From Candidatus Competibacteraceae bacterium (GTDB lineage Bacteria > Pseudomonadota > Gammaproteobacteria > Competibacterales > Competibacteraceae), in the NCBI GenBank assembly GCA_016713505.1, contig JADJPA010000001.1, positions 2,927,501 through 2,991,500 of the forward strand: a stretch of DNA of 64,000 nucleotides. Direction: 5' to 3'. Below the pieces are notes generated by a model. It saw nothing but the letters and a program-made list of their open reading frames with translations. It did no database searches and had not been told where the DNA came from. Numbering within the stretch: position 1 is the first letter of the stretch; each line of letters opens with the position of its first letter. The translations under genes were made by a program, and so were the position numbers. This document shows positions 1 to 7,609 of the stretch, piece by piece.

Positions 1-887
1 CCCGCGAAAAACAGAGAGCGATTGGCGAAGACCGGCCACGGGCGACTGGCCTGACCGCCGGCCAGCAATGCAAAAGCGATCCCCCACACCAGAATGTCAG
101 TTCTGCCAAAGAGAATCAGTGATTCCGTCGGTGAAGCCAGCAACAGGATCATCAAGCCGAGCCCGCAAACCGACAGTGCGTCGTAAAGAGCGGGATTCTC
201 ACTCAGGAATCGATAGGTGGCGCGCCGCCAATAAAGGAAATAACTCAGCACCCCGCCGCAAAAGATGCCGAACTGGGTCAAAAAGGCATGGTGGCCGTAA
301 CCTTGCAGCAGCGGTAGACCTGATGAATCGTAGGCCATGCGGGAAGCGAGACTAACCGCCGCGCCGATGAGGACCAAGATCAGCGCCAGCCGGATCGTCC
401 GTACATAGACCAGCAACACGGGCAATACCGCATAAAACAGCATTTCCACCCCGATGGTCCAGCCGGCCCATACGATGCTGTCGTGTCGTCCTGGAACCAA
501 GTTAAATAGAAATGAAAAATTCAATAACAGATCGTAAAGCGGCACGCGCTGATTGAATTTAAACCACGCCATCAGGAACCAGACGACGAGCATGATGTAA
601 AACAGCGGAGCGATTCTAAAAAATCGCCGGATGGAATAATCTTGAATCCAATGAGGTCTGCCGACTCGATGCTGAGTGCTAAAGAACAAGGAAAAAGCAC
701 TCAGCACGAAAAAAAGCTGAACGCCCAGGCCAAAGTGCGTCTTGATGATGGAAAAGGACGGTGGTATGGCGAGTTGGTGGATGCCCTGAACGTGAAAAAC
801 CACGACCATCAAGGCCGCGATCGCTCGCAGTCCATGAATGCCGCTCAAACGATCGCTGTTTTCTGGGATTTCTCGCGCTATTTCCAT
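1..887 (-). CDS. Acyltransferase family 3 (OafA/YrhL-like), 3' end outside the window
   Basis: The frame is open from an ATG at 887 to the window edge, giving about 295 residues with no stop. The N-terminus reads RLSGIHGLRAIAALMVVVFH, the usual start of membrane acyltransferase family 3 with its conserved His in the first membrane helix. RRFFRIAPLFYIML, a typical second motif, and WTIGVEMLFY follow, then several hydrophobic helices. The family O-acylates (often acetylates) cell-surface glycans, using a donor on the cytoplasmic side. The substrate cannot be told from sequence. The ATG lies 12 bases after the mazG stop, with no strong ribosome binding site, so it may be translated with mazG. 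Confidence 0.88.
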   Translation of the reverse strand, partial: MEIAREIPENSDRLSGIHGLRAIAALMVVVFHVQGIHQLAIPPSFSIIKTHFGLGVQLFFVLSAFSLFFSTQHRVGRPHWIQDYSIRRFFRIAPLFYIMLVVWFLMAWFKFNQRVPLYDLLLNFSFLFNLVPGRHDSIVWAGWTIGVEMLFYAVLPVLLVYVRTIRLALILVLIGAAVSLASRMAYDSSGLPLLQGYGHHAFLTQFGIFCGGVLSYFLYWRRATYRFLSENPALYDALSVCGLGLMILLLASPTESLILFGRTDILVWGIAFALLAGGQASRPWPVFANRSLFFA

Positions 888-899
888 GAGGTTGATCGG

Positions 900-1688
900 T
901 TATTTTTCGTCGAGTTTGGCGCGTTCCCACAGGGCATCCATTTCCGCTAGCGTCGATTCGGTCGGCGTCCGGCCTGTTTCGGCCAGCCAATGCTCGATCC
1001 AGCGAAACCGCCGCTCGAATTTGCGATTGGTTCCGCGCAACGCTGCTTCCGGGTCGATCTGGAGATGACGGGCTAGGTTGGCGACGGCGAATAGCACATC
1101 ACCCAGTTCATCGGCCAGCCGTTCCGCCGGGGCGTGGCTAGTGATTTCGTGGCGGATTTCCCCAATTTCCTCTTGAATCTTGGCCAGAATCGGCCCCAGC
1201 GCGCCCCAGTCGAAACCGACCTTGGAGGCTTTCTTTTGTAGCTTGACCGCGCGGGTCAAGGCCGGCAGCGCCAGCGGAACGCCCGCCAACACGCCAGCCG
1301 GTTGCTCGGCTTTCTCCGCGGCCTTCAGTTGTTCCCAGGCGGCGGTTTGTTCGGCGGCGTCGGCGTAGCGGGCGTCGGCAAAGACATGCGGGTGGCGGCG
1401 AGTCATCTTTTCGACGATCCCGCGCGCCACATCGGCAAATTCGAAGCGCCCTTCCTCGCGGGCGATTTGGGCATAGAACACCACCTGAAATAATAAATCG
1501 CCCAATTCATCCCGCAGCTCCGCCCAATCTTCGCGAGCGATGGCATCGGCGACTTCGTAAGCTTCCTCGATGGTGTGAGGCACGATAGTCGCGTAGGTCT
1601 GCTCCCGATCCCACGGGCATCCCGTTTGCGGATCGCGCAAGCGGGCCATCAACTCCAATAAGGCGTCCAGCGGGGAAGAATCAGTCAT
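900..1688 (-). CDS. mazG: Nucleoside triphosphate pyrophosphohydrolase MazG
   Basis: The 262-residue protein has the two tandem MazG folds expected of the full-length enzyme. The first carries TIEEAYEVADAI and LRDELGDLLFQVVFYAQIA (an EExxE plus ExxD metal-binding pattern). The second carries IQEEIGEIRHEI and LADELGDVLFAVANLARHL. MazG hydrolyses nucleoside triphosphates to monophosphates plus pyrophosphate, acting as a house-cleaning enzyme and lowering ppGpp-linked signals. Length matches the E. coli enzyme (263 aa). It is followed closely by the acyltransferase and preceded by a stem-loop and the lipid A deacylase gene. Confidence 0.95.
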   Translation of the reverse strand: MTDSSPLDALLELMARLRDPQTGCPWDREQTYATIVPHTIEEAYEVADAIAREDWAELRDELGDLLFQVVFYAQIAREEGRFEFADVARGIVEKMTRRHPHVFADARYADAAEQTAAWEQLKAAEKAEQPAGVLAGVPLALPALTRAVKLQKKASKVGFDWGALGPILAKIQEEIGEIRHEITSHAPAERLADELGDVLFAVANLARHLQIDPEAALRGTNRKFERRFRWIEHWLAETGRTPTESTLAEMDALWERAKLDEK

Positions 1689-1705
1689 GATGCACCTGCG
1701 CCAAT

Positions 1706-1745
1706 GCGCCGTGCGTGCGGCCGACGATCGATCGACGCACGGCGC
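1706..1745. other. Stem-loop between lpxR-like gene and mazG
   Basis: A perfect 11-base inverted repeat (GCGCCGTGCGT / ACGCACGGCGC) flanks an 18-base loop in the 69-base gap between the two genes. No T-run follows on either strand, so a classical intrinsic terminator is not supported. It may act as an mRNA 3' end stabiliser or separate the two transcripts. Confidence 0.5.
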
Positions 1746-1757
1746 GACCGGCCAAGA

Positions 1758-2741
1758 TTAGAATTTGAACGATATGCCGACGGAGCCGAAGCGGTCGGGT
1801 TTGTCCTGACCGTCGAACTCGCGAGTGCGCAAGACGTAGGTGTAGGCCAGTCTGGCCCAGCCGATACTGGTCACCAAGCCGGCCTGCAATTCGCCGACGA
1901 ACGGTTTGCGGTCGACGCCCAAGCTATTGCCGTCGGTATTGCCATCGAGAAAAATGTTGTACGCGACGGCGCGTCCGCCCGCTCCGGCAAACAGATACCA
2001 TCCGAAATTATCGCGCGGCAGAAAGAAATTCGAGCCGGGCAGGCTGGGGCGGATGCGGGGCGCGCCGTAATCGTTGGGTAAATCGTTGCCGATCCGCAAG
2101 GTGGCGCCGACCTCCAGATAGGTGCCCACGTTACCCAGACTGCCGCCGACGTAAGGGGTGACATCCACCCCGAGGCCGGTCCCCTGATGCTCCAACAGAT
2201 TGCGCCACTTGCGCTCGTAGATCAGCGCATAGCCGAATTCGTCGTGCAGTTGATTGTCCCAGCCCGCCGCTTCGTCCGAGCCGATCAAATCGTGAAAAGA
2301 ATTTTGCACTTCCTCGCCGCGCGCCGAAGGCCCAACGATGCCCAACTGCAATTCCCAGGTATCGAGCCGACCGTCGTCTTCCGCCACCAACGCCAAGCCG
2401 CCGTAAAGCCATCCGGCGTAGGGGCGCTCGTTCGGCACCGGGGCAGCCGACAAGGTATTGCTGGGGGTAAAGATGCTCTGGCCCAGCACGTAGCCCGTGC
2501 GCAGCGCGGCGGACTCCCGCACGCCGGGCAGATAAACGGCGGCGCTACGCAACCACTGGGGGACATCATCTTTCGCGGTAAGATAGGTCAGTTCGACACC
2601 GTTGGTGTAGTGCTCGTCGGTGCCAGTGAATTTGTCGTTCTCCACGAGCAAGCCTAAAGTGCCTTGATCGCGGTATTGCTGGGCGTTGACGGTCGCCGTG
2701 GCCAGGATAAAAAAGCCGGCGATAACGGTAAGTCTAATCAT
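1758..2741 (-). CDS. lpxR: Lipid A 3'-O-deacylase, LpxR family (DUF2219)
   Basis: LpxR is an outer-membrane beta-barrel that removes the 3' acyloxyacyl group of lipid A. The mature N-terminus shows LLVENDKFTGTDEHYTNGVE, which contains the Asn-Asp pair and the YTNG motif typical of the family. GPSARGEEVQNSFHDLIG, GWDNQLHDE and an aromatic C-terminal residue (SVGISFKF) follow. I chose the ATG at 2741. It has GGAG eight bases upstream and begins a clear signal peptide (MIRLTVIAGFFILATATVNA). The frame could be extended upstream by 31 residues, but that extension has no signal character. Mature length, about 308 aa, fits the family. Confidence 0.88.
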   Translation of the reverse strand: MIRLTVIAGFFILATATVNAQQYRDQGTLGLLVENDKFTGTDEHYTNGVELTYLTAKDDVPQWLRSAAVYLPGVRESAALRTGYVLGQSIFTPSNTLSAAPVPNERPYAGWLYGGLALVAEDDGRLDTWELQLGIVGPSARGEEVQNSFHDLIGSDEAAGWDNQLHDEFGYALIYERKWRNLLEHQGTGLGVDVTPYVGGSLGNVGTYLEVGATLRIGNDLPNDYGAPRIRPSLPGSNFFLPRDNFGWYLFAGAGGRAVAYNIFLDGNTDGNSLGVDRKPFVGELQAGLVTSIGWARLAYTYVLRTREFDGQDKPDRFGSVGISFKF

Positions 2742-2890
2742 AAGACATACTCCGAGTCGGTTTGTCGGATCTTTCGAGTCAATCGAATGATGGATTTTAC
2801 CGGTTTTACGGGGCATCTCGACCTGAAACCGCAACGGGTCAAGTCGCTAGAGGCACTCGTCGTAGCGTGGAGCGGTGCTTTCGCGCCGCT

Positions 2891-3955
2891 TCAGCGGGCT
2901 GGAGGCGGTTTTCGTTGCCAACCCAACAAGACACCGACCATGAAGGCCAGTATCGCGCCGGCAACGGGCGTGCCGGTCGTTGGCCAGAGCGCGCCGCTGG
3001 CCTGTGAGACGACGGTGTGGGGCGCGGTGGCGGCGGCGACCTTTTCCTGGCTCGGCATTCCTTGCTGGATGCGTTCTGGTTCGGTGACGCGGACCGCGTT
3101 CTCGGTCGGCTCGATCTTGGAGCCATAGGTCCGCGCGTAAACCTGGGTAAATTCGGCGCCCAGGAACAAAATCTGGGTCGAATAGTAAATCCAGATCAGC
3201 AGCGCCACCAGAGAGCCGGCCGCGCCGTAGGTCGATTCGGTGGCGGCCTGACCCAGGTACCAGCCGATCAGGAACCGGCCGAGTGAAAACAAGGCGGCGG
3301 TCGCCGCCGCGCCGATCCAGACATCGCGCCAGCGCACCTTGGCGTCGGGCAAAATCTTGAAAATCATTGCGAATAAAACAGTGGTGACGCCAAAAGAGAC
3401 CACAAAACTGATGGCGCGCCACATCTGTGTCTCGCCGTAAGCCGTGCCGACCGCCCATTGGCCTACCGCCGCTAATGCCGTGCTGATGAGCAGCGTAACC
3501 AACAATAGGAAACCGCTGCCCAGCACCATGGCGAATGAAAAGAAACGGTCGCGCAGCATTCCCCAGATCCCCCGGCCCGGTTTCGGTTGGACCTCCCAGA
3601 TGGTGTTGAGCGCATCCTGCAACTGGCCGAACAACCCCCCGGCCGCCACCAGCAGCGTGACCACGCCGATGGCGGTGGCGATGAGACCGGTGGTGGGTTT
3701 GCGCGCGCCGTCAATCATCATCTCAAGGGCTTGTTGGCCGTTCTTGCCGATCAAGCCGCCAAGTTCGGTCAGAATGCTATGGCGCACGTGAGCTTCGTCA
3801 AAAAACAGGGCGGCCACCGCGATGGCGATGATCAGAAGCGGGGCCAGCGCGAAAATGGTGTAGTAAGCCAGCGCGGCGGCCAGGCGCGGCGCGCGGTCTT
3901 CGTCCCATGATTTGTAGGTTTCTTTCAGCAACTCCCAAGTTGTTGGCGTATTCAT
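2891..3955 (-). CDS. YihY/BrkB family inner-membrane protein
   Basis: 354 residues. Family motifs are visible: the N-terminal RAPRLAAALAYYTIFALAPLL, then GLFGQLQDALNTIWEVQP, and the last helices with SLVALLIWIYYSTQILFLGAEFTQVYA. About six membrane helices fill residues 30-280. The C-terminal 70 residues are hydrophilic except for a final helix near residue 335. The family was once called ribonuclease BN by mistake, and its real transport or membrane role is unsettled. A second, longer paralogue lies at 47,025-48,347. The extra C-terminal helix followed by GWQRKPPPAR is less common. Confidence 0.9.
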   Translation of the reverse strand: MNTPTTWELLKETYKSWDEDRAPRLAAALAYYTIFALAPLLIIAIAVAALFFDEAHVRHSILTELGGLIGKNGQQALEMMIDGARKPTTGLIATAIGVVTLLVAAGGLFGQLQDALNTIWEVQPKPGRGIWGMLRDRFFSFAMVLGSGFLLLVTLLISTALAAVGQWAVGTAYGETQMWRAISFVVSFGVTTVLFAMIFKILPDAKVRWRDVWIGAAATAALFSLGRFLIGWYLGQAATESTYGAAGSLVALLIWIYYSTQILFLGAEFTQVYARTYGSKIEPTENAVRVTEPERIQQGMPSQEKVAAATAPHTVVSQASGALWPTTGTPVAGAILAFMVGVLLGWQRKPPPAR

Positions 3956-3965
3956 GGCTTTCCTT

Positions 3966-3989
3966 GATTCGGCGCTCGCTCGCCGAATC
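3966..3989. other. Hairpin between ygiQ-like and yihY genes
   Basis: A perfect 9-base stem (GATTCGGCG / CGCCGAATC) with a 6-base loop sits in the 45-base gap between two minus-strand genes. There is no T-run on the transcribed side, so it is a stem-loop of unproved function. Confidence 0.45.
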
Positions 3990-4000
3990 CGGGTAACGGA

Positions 4001-6196
4001 TTAGGGCCGCTTGCGGCGGCTGGCCGCCTGATGCTGGCGTTTGCCGAGGTTCGTGGCAAGCGGGTTTTTGGGCGGCAAGCCGGTGTGCTGGGTCAAAAAC
4101 AGTTGCGCGCCGTGCTTGCGGCCGGTCCGCGAGCCTTCCCCCCCGACCGTCCCGGTGCCGGCGGGTTGCCAGCTGGGGATCAAGTGGCGCTTGCCGTTGC
4201 CGATCAACTCCGTCCGACCCATGCGTTTGAGTGCCTCCCGCAACAGCGGCCAGTTTTCCGCATCGTGGTAGCGCAAGAAAGCCTTGTGCAACCGTCGCTG
4301 TTTGAGACCCTTCGGTGAGGCCACGAGTTCGCCCCGTTCGCGATGGATGCCTTTCAGTGGGTTGCGGCCGCTGTGATACATGGCGGTCGCCAGGGCCATC
4401 GGGCCGGGCAGGAAGGCTTGCACTTGATCGGCGCGAAAGCCGTTGCGCTTCAGCCATAGGGCGAGATTCAGCATATCCTCGTCGGTGGTGCCGGGGTGGG
4501 CGGCGATGAAGTAGGGGATCAGATATTGCTTCTTACCGGCTTCCTCGGAGAATTTCTCAAACAGCGCCTTGAACGTGTCGTAAGCGCCGAGGCCCGGCTT
4601 CATCATCTTGGTCAACGGCCCGGCTTCGGTGTGTTCGGGCGCGATCTTGAGGTAGCCGCCGACATGGTGGGTGACCAATTCGCGGACGTAGGCTGGATCG
4701 CGGATCGCCAGATCGTAGCGCAGCCCGGAGGCGATCAGGATTTTCTTGATGCCCGGCAGTGTCCGCGCCTTGCGATACAAGCCCGTCAGCGCGGCATGAT
4801 CGGTGTTGAGGTTCGGGCAAATCTCGGGATAGACGCAGGATAGCTTGCGGCAGGCGCGTTCGATGTCCTGGGACTTGCAGGCCAGCCGATACATGTTGGC
4901 GGTCGGCCCGCCGAGGTCGGAAATCACCCCGGTAAAACCCGGCGTCCGGTCGCGGATGTCTTCGATTTCGCGCAGGATCGAGGCTTCGGAACGGGATTGG
5001 ATAATGCGGCCTTCGTGTTCGGTGATCGAGCAGAAGGTGCAGCCGCCGAAGCAACCGCGCATGATGTTGACCGAAAATCGGATCATCTCGTAGGCTGGAA
5101 TCCGCGCCTTTTCGTAGACGGGATGCGGCACGCGGGCGTAGGGCAGATCGAACACCGCGTCCAGTTCGGGGGTGGTGAGCGGCACCGGCGGCGGATTGAG
5201 CCAAACGTCGCGGTCGCCGTGGCGCTGGATCAGGGCGCGGGCGTTGCCGGGATTGGTTTCCAGGTGCAACAGCCGCGAGGCGTGGGCGTACAGCACCGGA
5301 TCGTCCTTGACCTGCTCGTAAGCAGGCAGGCGAATGACGGTTTTGGCGCGGTCGTGGCGCGGCGGGCGGCGCTGGAACAGCACCGGTCGGGCATCGGTCG
5401 CGGCTGAAGTGACGCTGGCGCAGGCTTTTGGCGAGGCCGGCGCGTCCGCGTAGGGATCAGGATGAGGTTCGACGATTCCCGGCTGATCGATTTCGGTGGA
5501 GTCGATTTCCAGCCAATCCTCCGGCGCGCCTTTGCTGATGAATGCGGTGCCGCGCACGTCGCGAATCGTATTTGGTGATTCGCCGGCGGCGATGCGATGG
5601 GCGATCTCGACGATGGCGCGCTCGGCGTTGCCGTACAGCAGTAAGTCCGCTTTTGAGTCCAGCAGGAGCGAGCGGCGCACCTTGTCCGACCAATAGTCAT
5701 AATGGGCGATCCGACGCAGCGAGGCTTCAATGCCGCCGATGATGATCGGCGCGTCGGGATAGGCTTCGCGACCGCGTTGGCTGTAAACGATCACCGCTCG
5801 GTCGGGCCGCTTGCCGCCTTCATCGTTCGGGGTGTAAGCGTCGTTGTGGCGCAACCGCCGATCCGAAGTGTAGCGGTTGACCATCGAATCCATGTTGCCC
5901 GCCGTGACCCCGAAAAACAGATTCGGCCGGCCCAAGGCGCGGAACGGTTCGGCGGAATTCCAGTCGGGTTGGGCGAGGATGCCGACCCGAAAACCCTGCG
6001 CTTCCAGCAGCCGACCGATGATCGCCATGCCGAAGCTGGGATGATCGACGTAAGCATCGCCGGTGACCAGGATGATATCGCAGCAATCCCAGCCGAGCGT
6101 GTCCATTTCGGCGCGCGACATCGGCAGAAAGGGCGCAATGCCGAAGCGGGCAGCCCAGTATTGACGGGGGGAAAACAATGGGATGGCGGCAGGCAT
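4001..6196 (-). CDS. ygiQ: YgiQ-family radical SAM protein (UPF0313)
   Basis: 731 residues. The N-terminal domain (MPAAIPLFSPRQYWAARFGI, then WDCCDIILVTGDAYVDHPSF) is the YgiQ-specific region. The radical SAM core follows with the Cys motif CFGGCTFCSITEHEG (CxxxCxxC, near residue 385), which should bind a [4Fe-4S] cluster and S-adenosylmethionine. The DUF3362-like C-terminus (PYFIAAHPGTTDEDM, QVQAFLPGPMALATAMYHSG) is intact. The reaction catalysed by the family is not established. Residues 260-300 and the last 60 residues are low-complexity and basic. Nothing in the neighbourhood suggests a substrate. Confidence 0.93.
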   Translation of the reverse strand: MPAAIPLFSPRQYWAARFGIAPFLPMSRAEMDTLGWDCCDIILVTGDAYVDHPSFGMAIIGRLLEAQGFRVGILAQPDWNSAEPFRALGRPNLFFGVTAGNMDSMVNRYTSDRRLRHNDAYTPNDEGGKRPDRAVIVYSQRGREAYPDAPIIIGGIEASLRRIAHYDYWSDKVRRSLLLDSKADLLLYGNAERAIVEIAHRIAAGESPNTIRDVRGTAFISKGAPEDWLEIDSTEIDQPGIVEPHPDPYADAPASPKACASVTSAATDARPVLFQRRPPRHDRAKTVIRLPAYEQVKDDPVLYAHASRLLHLETNPGNARALIQRHGDRDVWLNPPPVPLTTPELDAVFDLPYARVPHPVYEKARIPAYEMIRFSVNIMRGCFGGCTFCSITEHEGRIIQSRSEASILREIEDIRDRTPGFTGVISDLGGPTANMYRLACKSQDIERACRKLSCVYPEICPNLNTDHAALTGLYRKARTLPGIKKILIASGLRYDLAIRDPAYVRELVTHHVGGYLKIAPEHTEAGPLTKMMKPGLGAYDTFKALFEKFSEEAGKKQYLIPYFIAAHPGTTDEDMLNLALWLKRNGFRADQVQAFLPGPMALATAMYHSGRNPLKGIHRERGELVASPKGLKQRRLHKAFLRYHDAENWPLLREALKRMGRTELIGNGKRHLIPSWQPAGTGTVGGEGSRTGRKHGAQLFLTQHTGLPPKNPLATNLGKRQHQAASRRKRP

Positions 6197-6238
6197 GATT
6201 GTTCGGGTGGGACAGAGTCGGTTGTAAAGAAACCAATT

Positions 6239-7102
6239 CTATGAGAGGAAGGTCGCGCCGGGCCGGATCGTTTCGAAAATTTCCTTGGCGTGCGTTTCGA
6301 TTTCGGCGGGGAGCAAGACCAGCGAGTCCGGGGGTAGGCCCAAGAGAGCGGCCGGTGACGCGACGTGTTCCAGAGCGTGTTCGATGGGCGCGGCATCAGT
6401 CTTAGGCTGCATGGCGTCCGCGATTTGGGCGGCGACGTGAAGGAGAGTGGCTTCCCGGCGGTGGTCAGAAGCTTTGCTGGGTTCTAGATGGTAGGCGATG
6501 GCGAGGTGCAAGTCATCCAAAAGCCGCCAGGACTTGAGCAGTTCGGCGCTCAAATCGGCATAGGTGAATCCAAAAATCTGGCGCTCGGCGGCGATGCGGG
6601 CCTGCTGGTCGGGTCCGGCGCGTTCCAGCACTTCGCGATAGCGGTCCGGGTATTGACTGTAAAAAATCAGTTTGCCAACTCCGTGCAACAGCCCGGCGAT
6701 GAAGAAATGTTCGCCTTGACGGAGGTGCAGCCGTTGGGCCAAACCGCGCGCGGCGAGGCCGGTCATGATGCTGTGCTGCCAGAACCGATCCATGTTGATC
6801 TGATCCGCCGGCAAGCCTTCGAATAGCTCGACCGCGACGGTGGTGGTGATGAGGTTGCGCAACTCACGCTGGCCCAGCAGGACGATGGCCTGCGAGACGG
6901 TCTCCACCCGCCGTCGCGAGCCGTAGTAGGCGCTGTTGACCAGTCGCAGCAGACGCGCCGCCAGCCCCGGATCGCACAGGATCGCTTGCACCAGCTCTTC
7001 CGTTCGAGTATCCGGCTGGTTGATCAACTGGTTGACTCGAAGCACTACGTCGGGCAGGGAAAACAGCGTGTGGATGGTGCGTAGCAGGGATTTGGGATTC
7101 AT
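6239..7102 (-). CDS. HDOD domain protein
   Basis: 287 residues, a single HDOD domain from about 10 to 210 (LLRLVNSAYYGSRRRVETVSQAIVLLG, split here by its conserved SAYYG motif, and later HFFIAGLLHGVGKLIFYSQY). The HD catalytic pair is degraded: the usual HDxGK reads HGVGK, so hydrolase activity is unlikely. HDOD proteins act as non-catalytic scaffolds in signalling, often tied to cyclic-di-GMP or chemotaxis. No GGDEF, EAL or response-regulator gene is adjacent, so the pathway is unknown. A purine-rich GGGG lies just before the ATG. Confidence 0.88.
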   Translation of the reverse strand: MNPKSLLRTIHTLFSLPDVVLRVNQLINQPDTRTEELVQAILCDPGLAARLLRLVNSAYYGSRRRVETVSQAIVLLGQRELRNLITTTVAVELFEGLPADQINMDRFWQHSIMTGLAARGLAQRLHLRQGEHFFIAGLLHGVGKLIFYSQYPDRYREVLERAGPDQQARIAAERQIFGFTYADLSAELLKSWRLLDDLHLAIAYHLEPSKASDHRREATLLHVAAQIADAMQPKTDAAPIEHALEHVASPAALLGLPPDSLVLLPAEIETHAKEIFETIRPGATFLS

Positions 7103-7209
7103 AACCCCTTACTCGGAAGGTCGGCTCGCGGCAAGTTGATATCCACACGAATAAGTTTTTTAATCTCTGCGGGTCTAATTCTTTGCCGCGCGCGGCAATT
7201 ATTAGTGCT

Positions 7210-7231
7210 GACCCGCCGCAAGCGGCGGGTC
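7210..7231. repeat. GC-rich perfect palindrome (REP-like hairpin)
   Basis: GACCCGCCGC and GCGGCGGGTC form a 10-base perfect stem with a two-base loop. A further short palindrome (TGCCGCGCGCGGCA) lies 13 bases upstream. They sit between the HDOD gene start and the end of the small-protein gene, in otherwise AT-rich sequence. I see no second copy of this exact element in the window. Confidence 0.5.
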
Positions 7232-7309
7232 GTTCGCTACACCGTTACTTATCGGCCGGCCAACATTTGAAGGGTCTGAATAGGGCGAGTCACAGTGGCG
7301 ATTTTTCCT

Positions 7310-7328
7310 GCCAAATCTTTGATTTGGC
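7310..7328. other. Hairpin downstream of the small-protein gene
   Basis: GCCAAATC and GATTTGGC form an 8-base stem with a 3-base loop, about 45 bases beyond the small-protein stop codon. The transcript from the minus strand continues with AGGAAAAATC rather than a T-run. This could be a weak or Rho-assisted 3' end of the operon. Confidence 0.4.
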
Positions 7329-7371
7329 TTACCATAATCTCGCCTAACACCTCGGGTTATCAGCGCGCATA

Positions 7372-7576
7372 TTAATTATGGACACTCATAATACACGCAT
7401 ATTCTTGTACCACTTTCCCACCAGCATTTGCAACATATACGGTAACATTGAAATTGATTCGAACGCTCGTGTTCGAGCTTAGAGGATAGACTATAGGAAG
7501 TAATCTTATGATTTTTTTCTGCTCCGATGCCAGCATTACGGTCCACACCTAAAGTCAAATTAGGGAGACGGCTCAT
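7372..7576 (-). CDS. Small protein (possible protease substrate), frame broken at an A7 run
   Basis: An ATG at 7576 is preceded by an excellent ribosome binding site (AAGGAGAT, four bases before ATG) and lies 34 bases after the stop of the PatG-like protease gene. The literal frame ends at 7376 with an improbable Cys/Trp-rich tail. Removing one A from the seven-A run at 7512-7518 instead gives a plausible 67-residue protein. It starts MSRLPNLTLGVDRNAGIGAE and continues IIRLLPIVYPLSS, INFNVTVYVANAGGKVVQEY and ACIMSVHN, ending at 7372. A separate ATG at 7536 opens that second frame on its own (54 aa). I do not recognise the family. Position and size suggest a substrate or precursor of the neighbouring protease, an inference only. 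Confidence 0.6.
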
Positions 7577-7609
7577 GAGTATCTCCTTCAGAAATAAAGG
7601 TTAAGGTAT

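Noticed and set aside
7376..7576. Cys-rich C-terminus of the literal small ORF (C-Y-R-I-C-C-K-C-W-W) as a lanthipeptide-like core
   Set aside because: The alternative frame after the A7 run is much more protein-like, and no lanthionine or thiazole synthetase gene is nearby.
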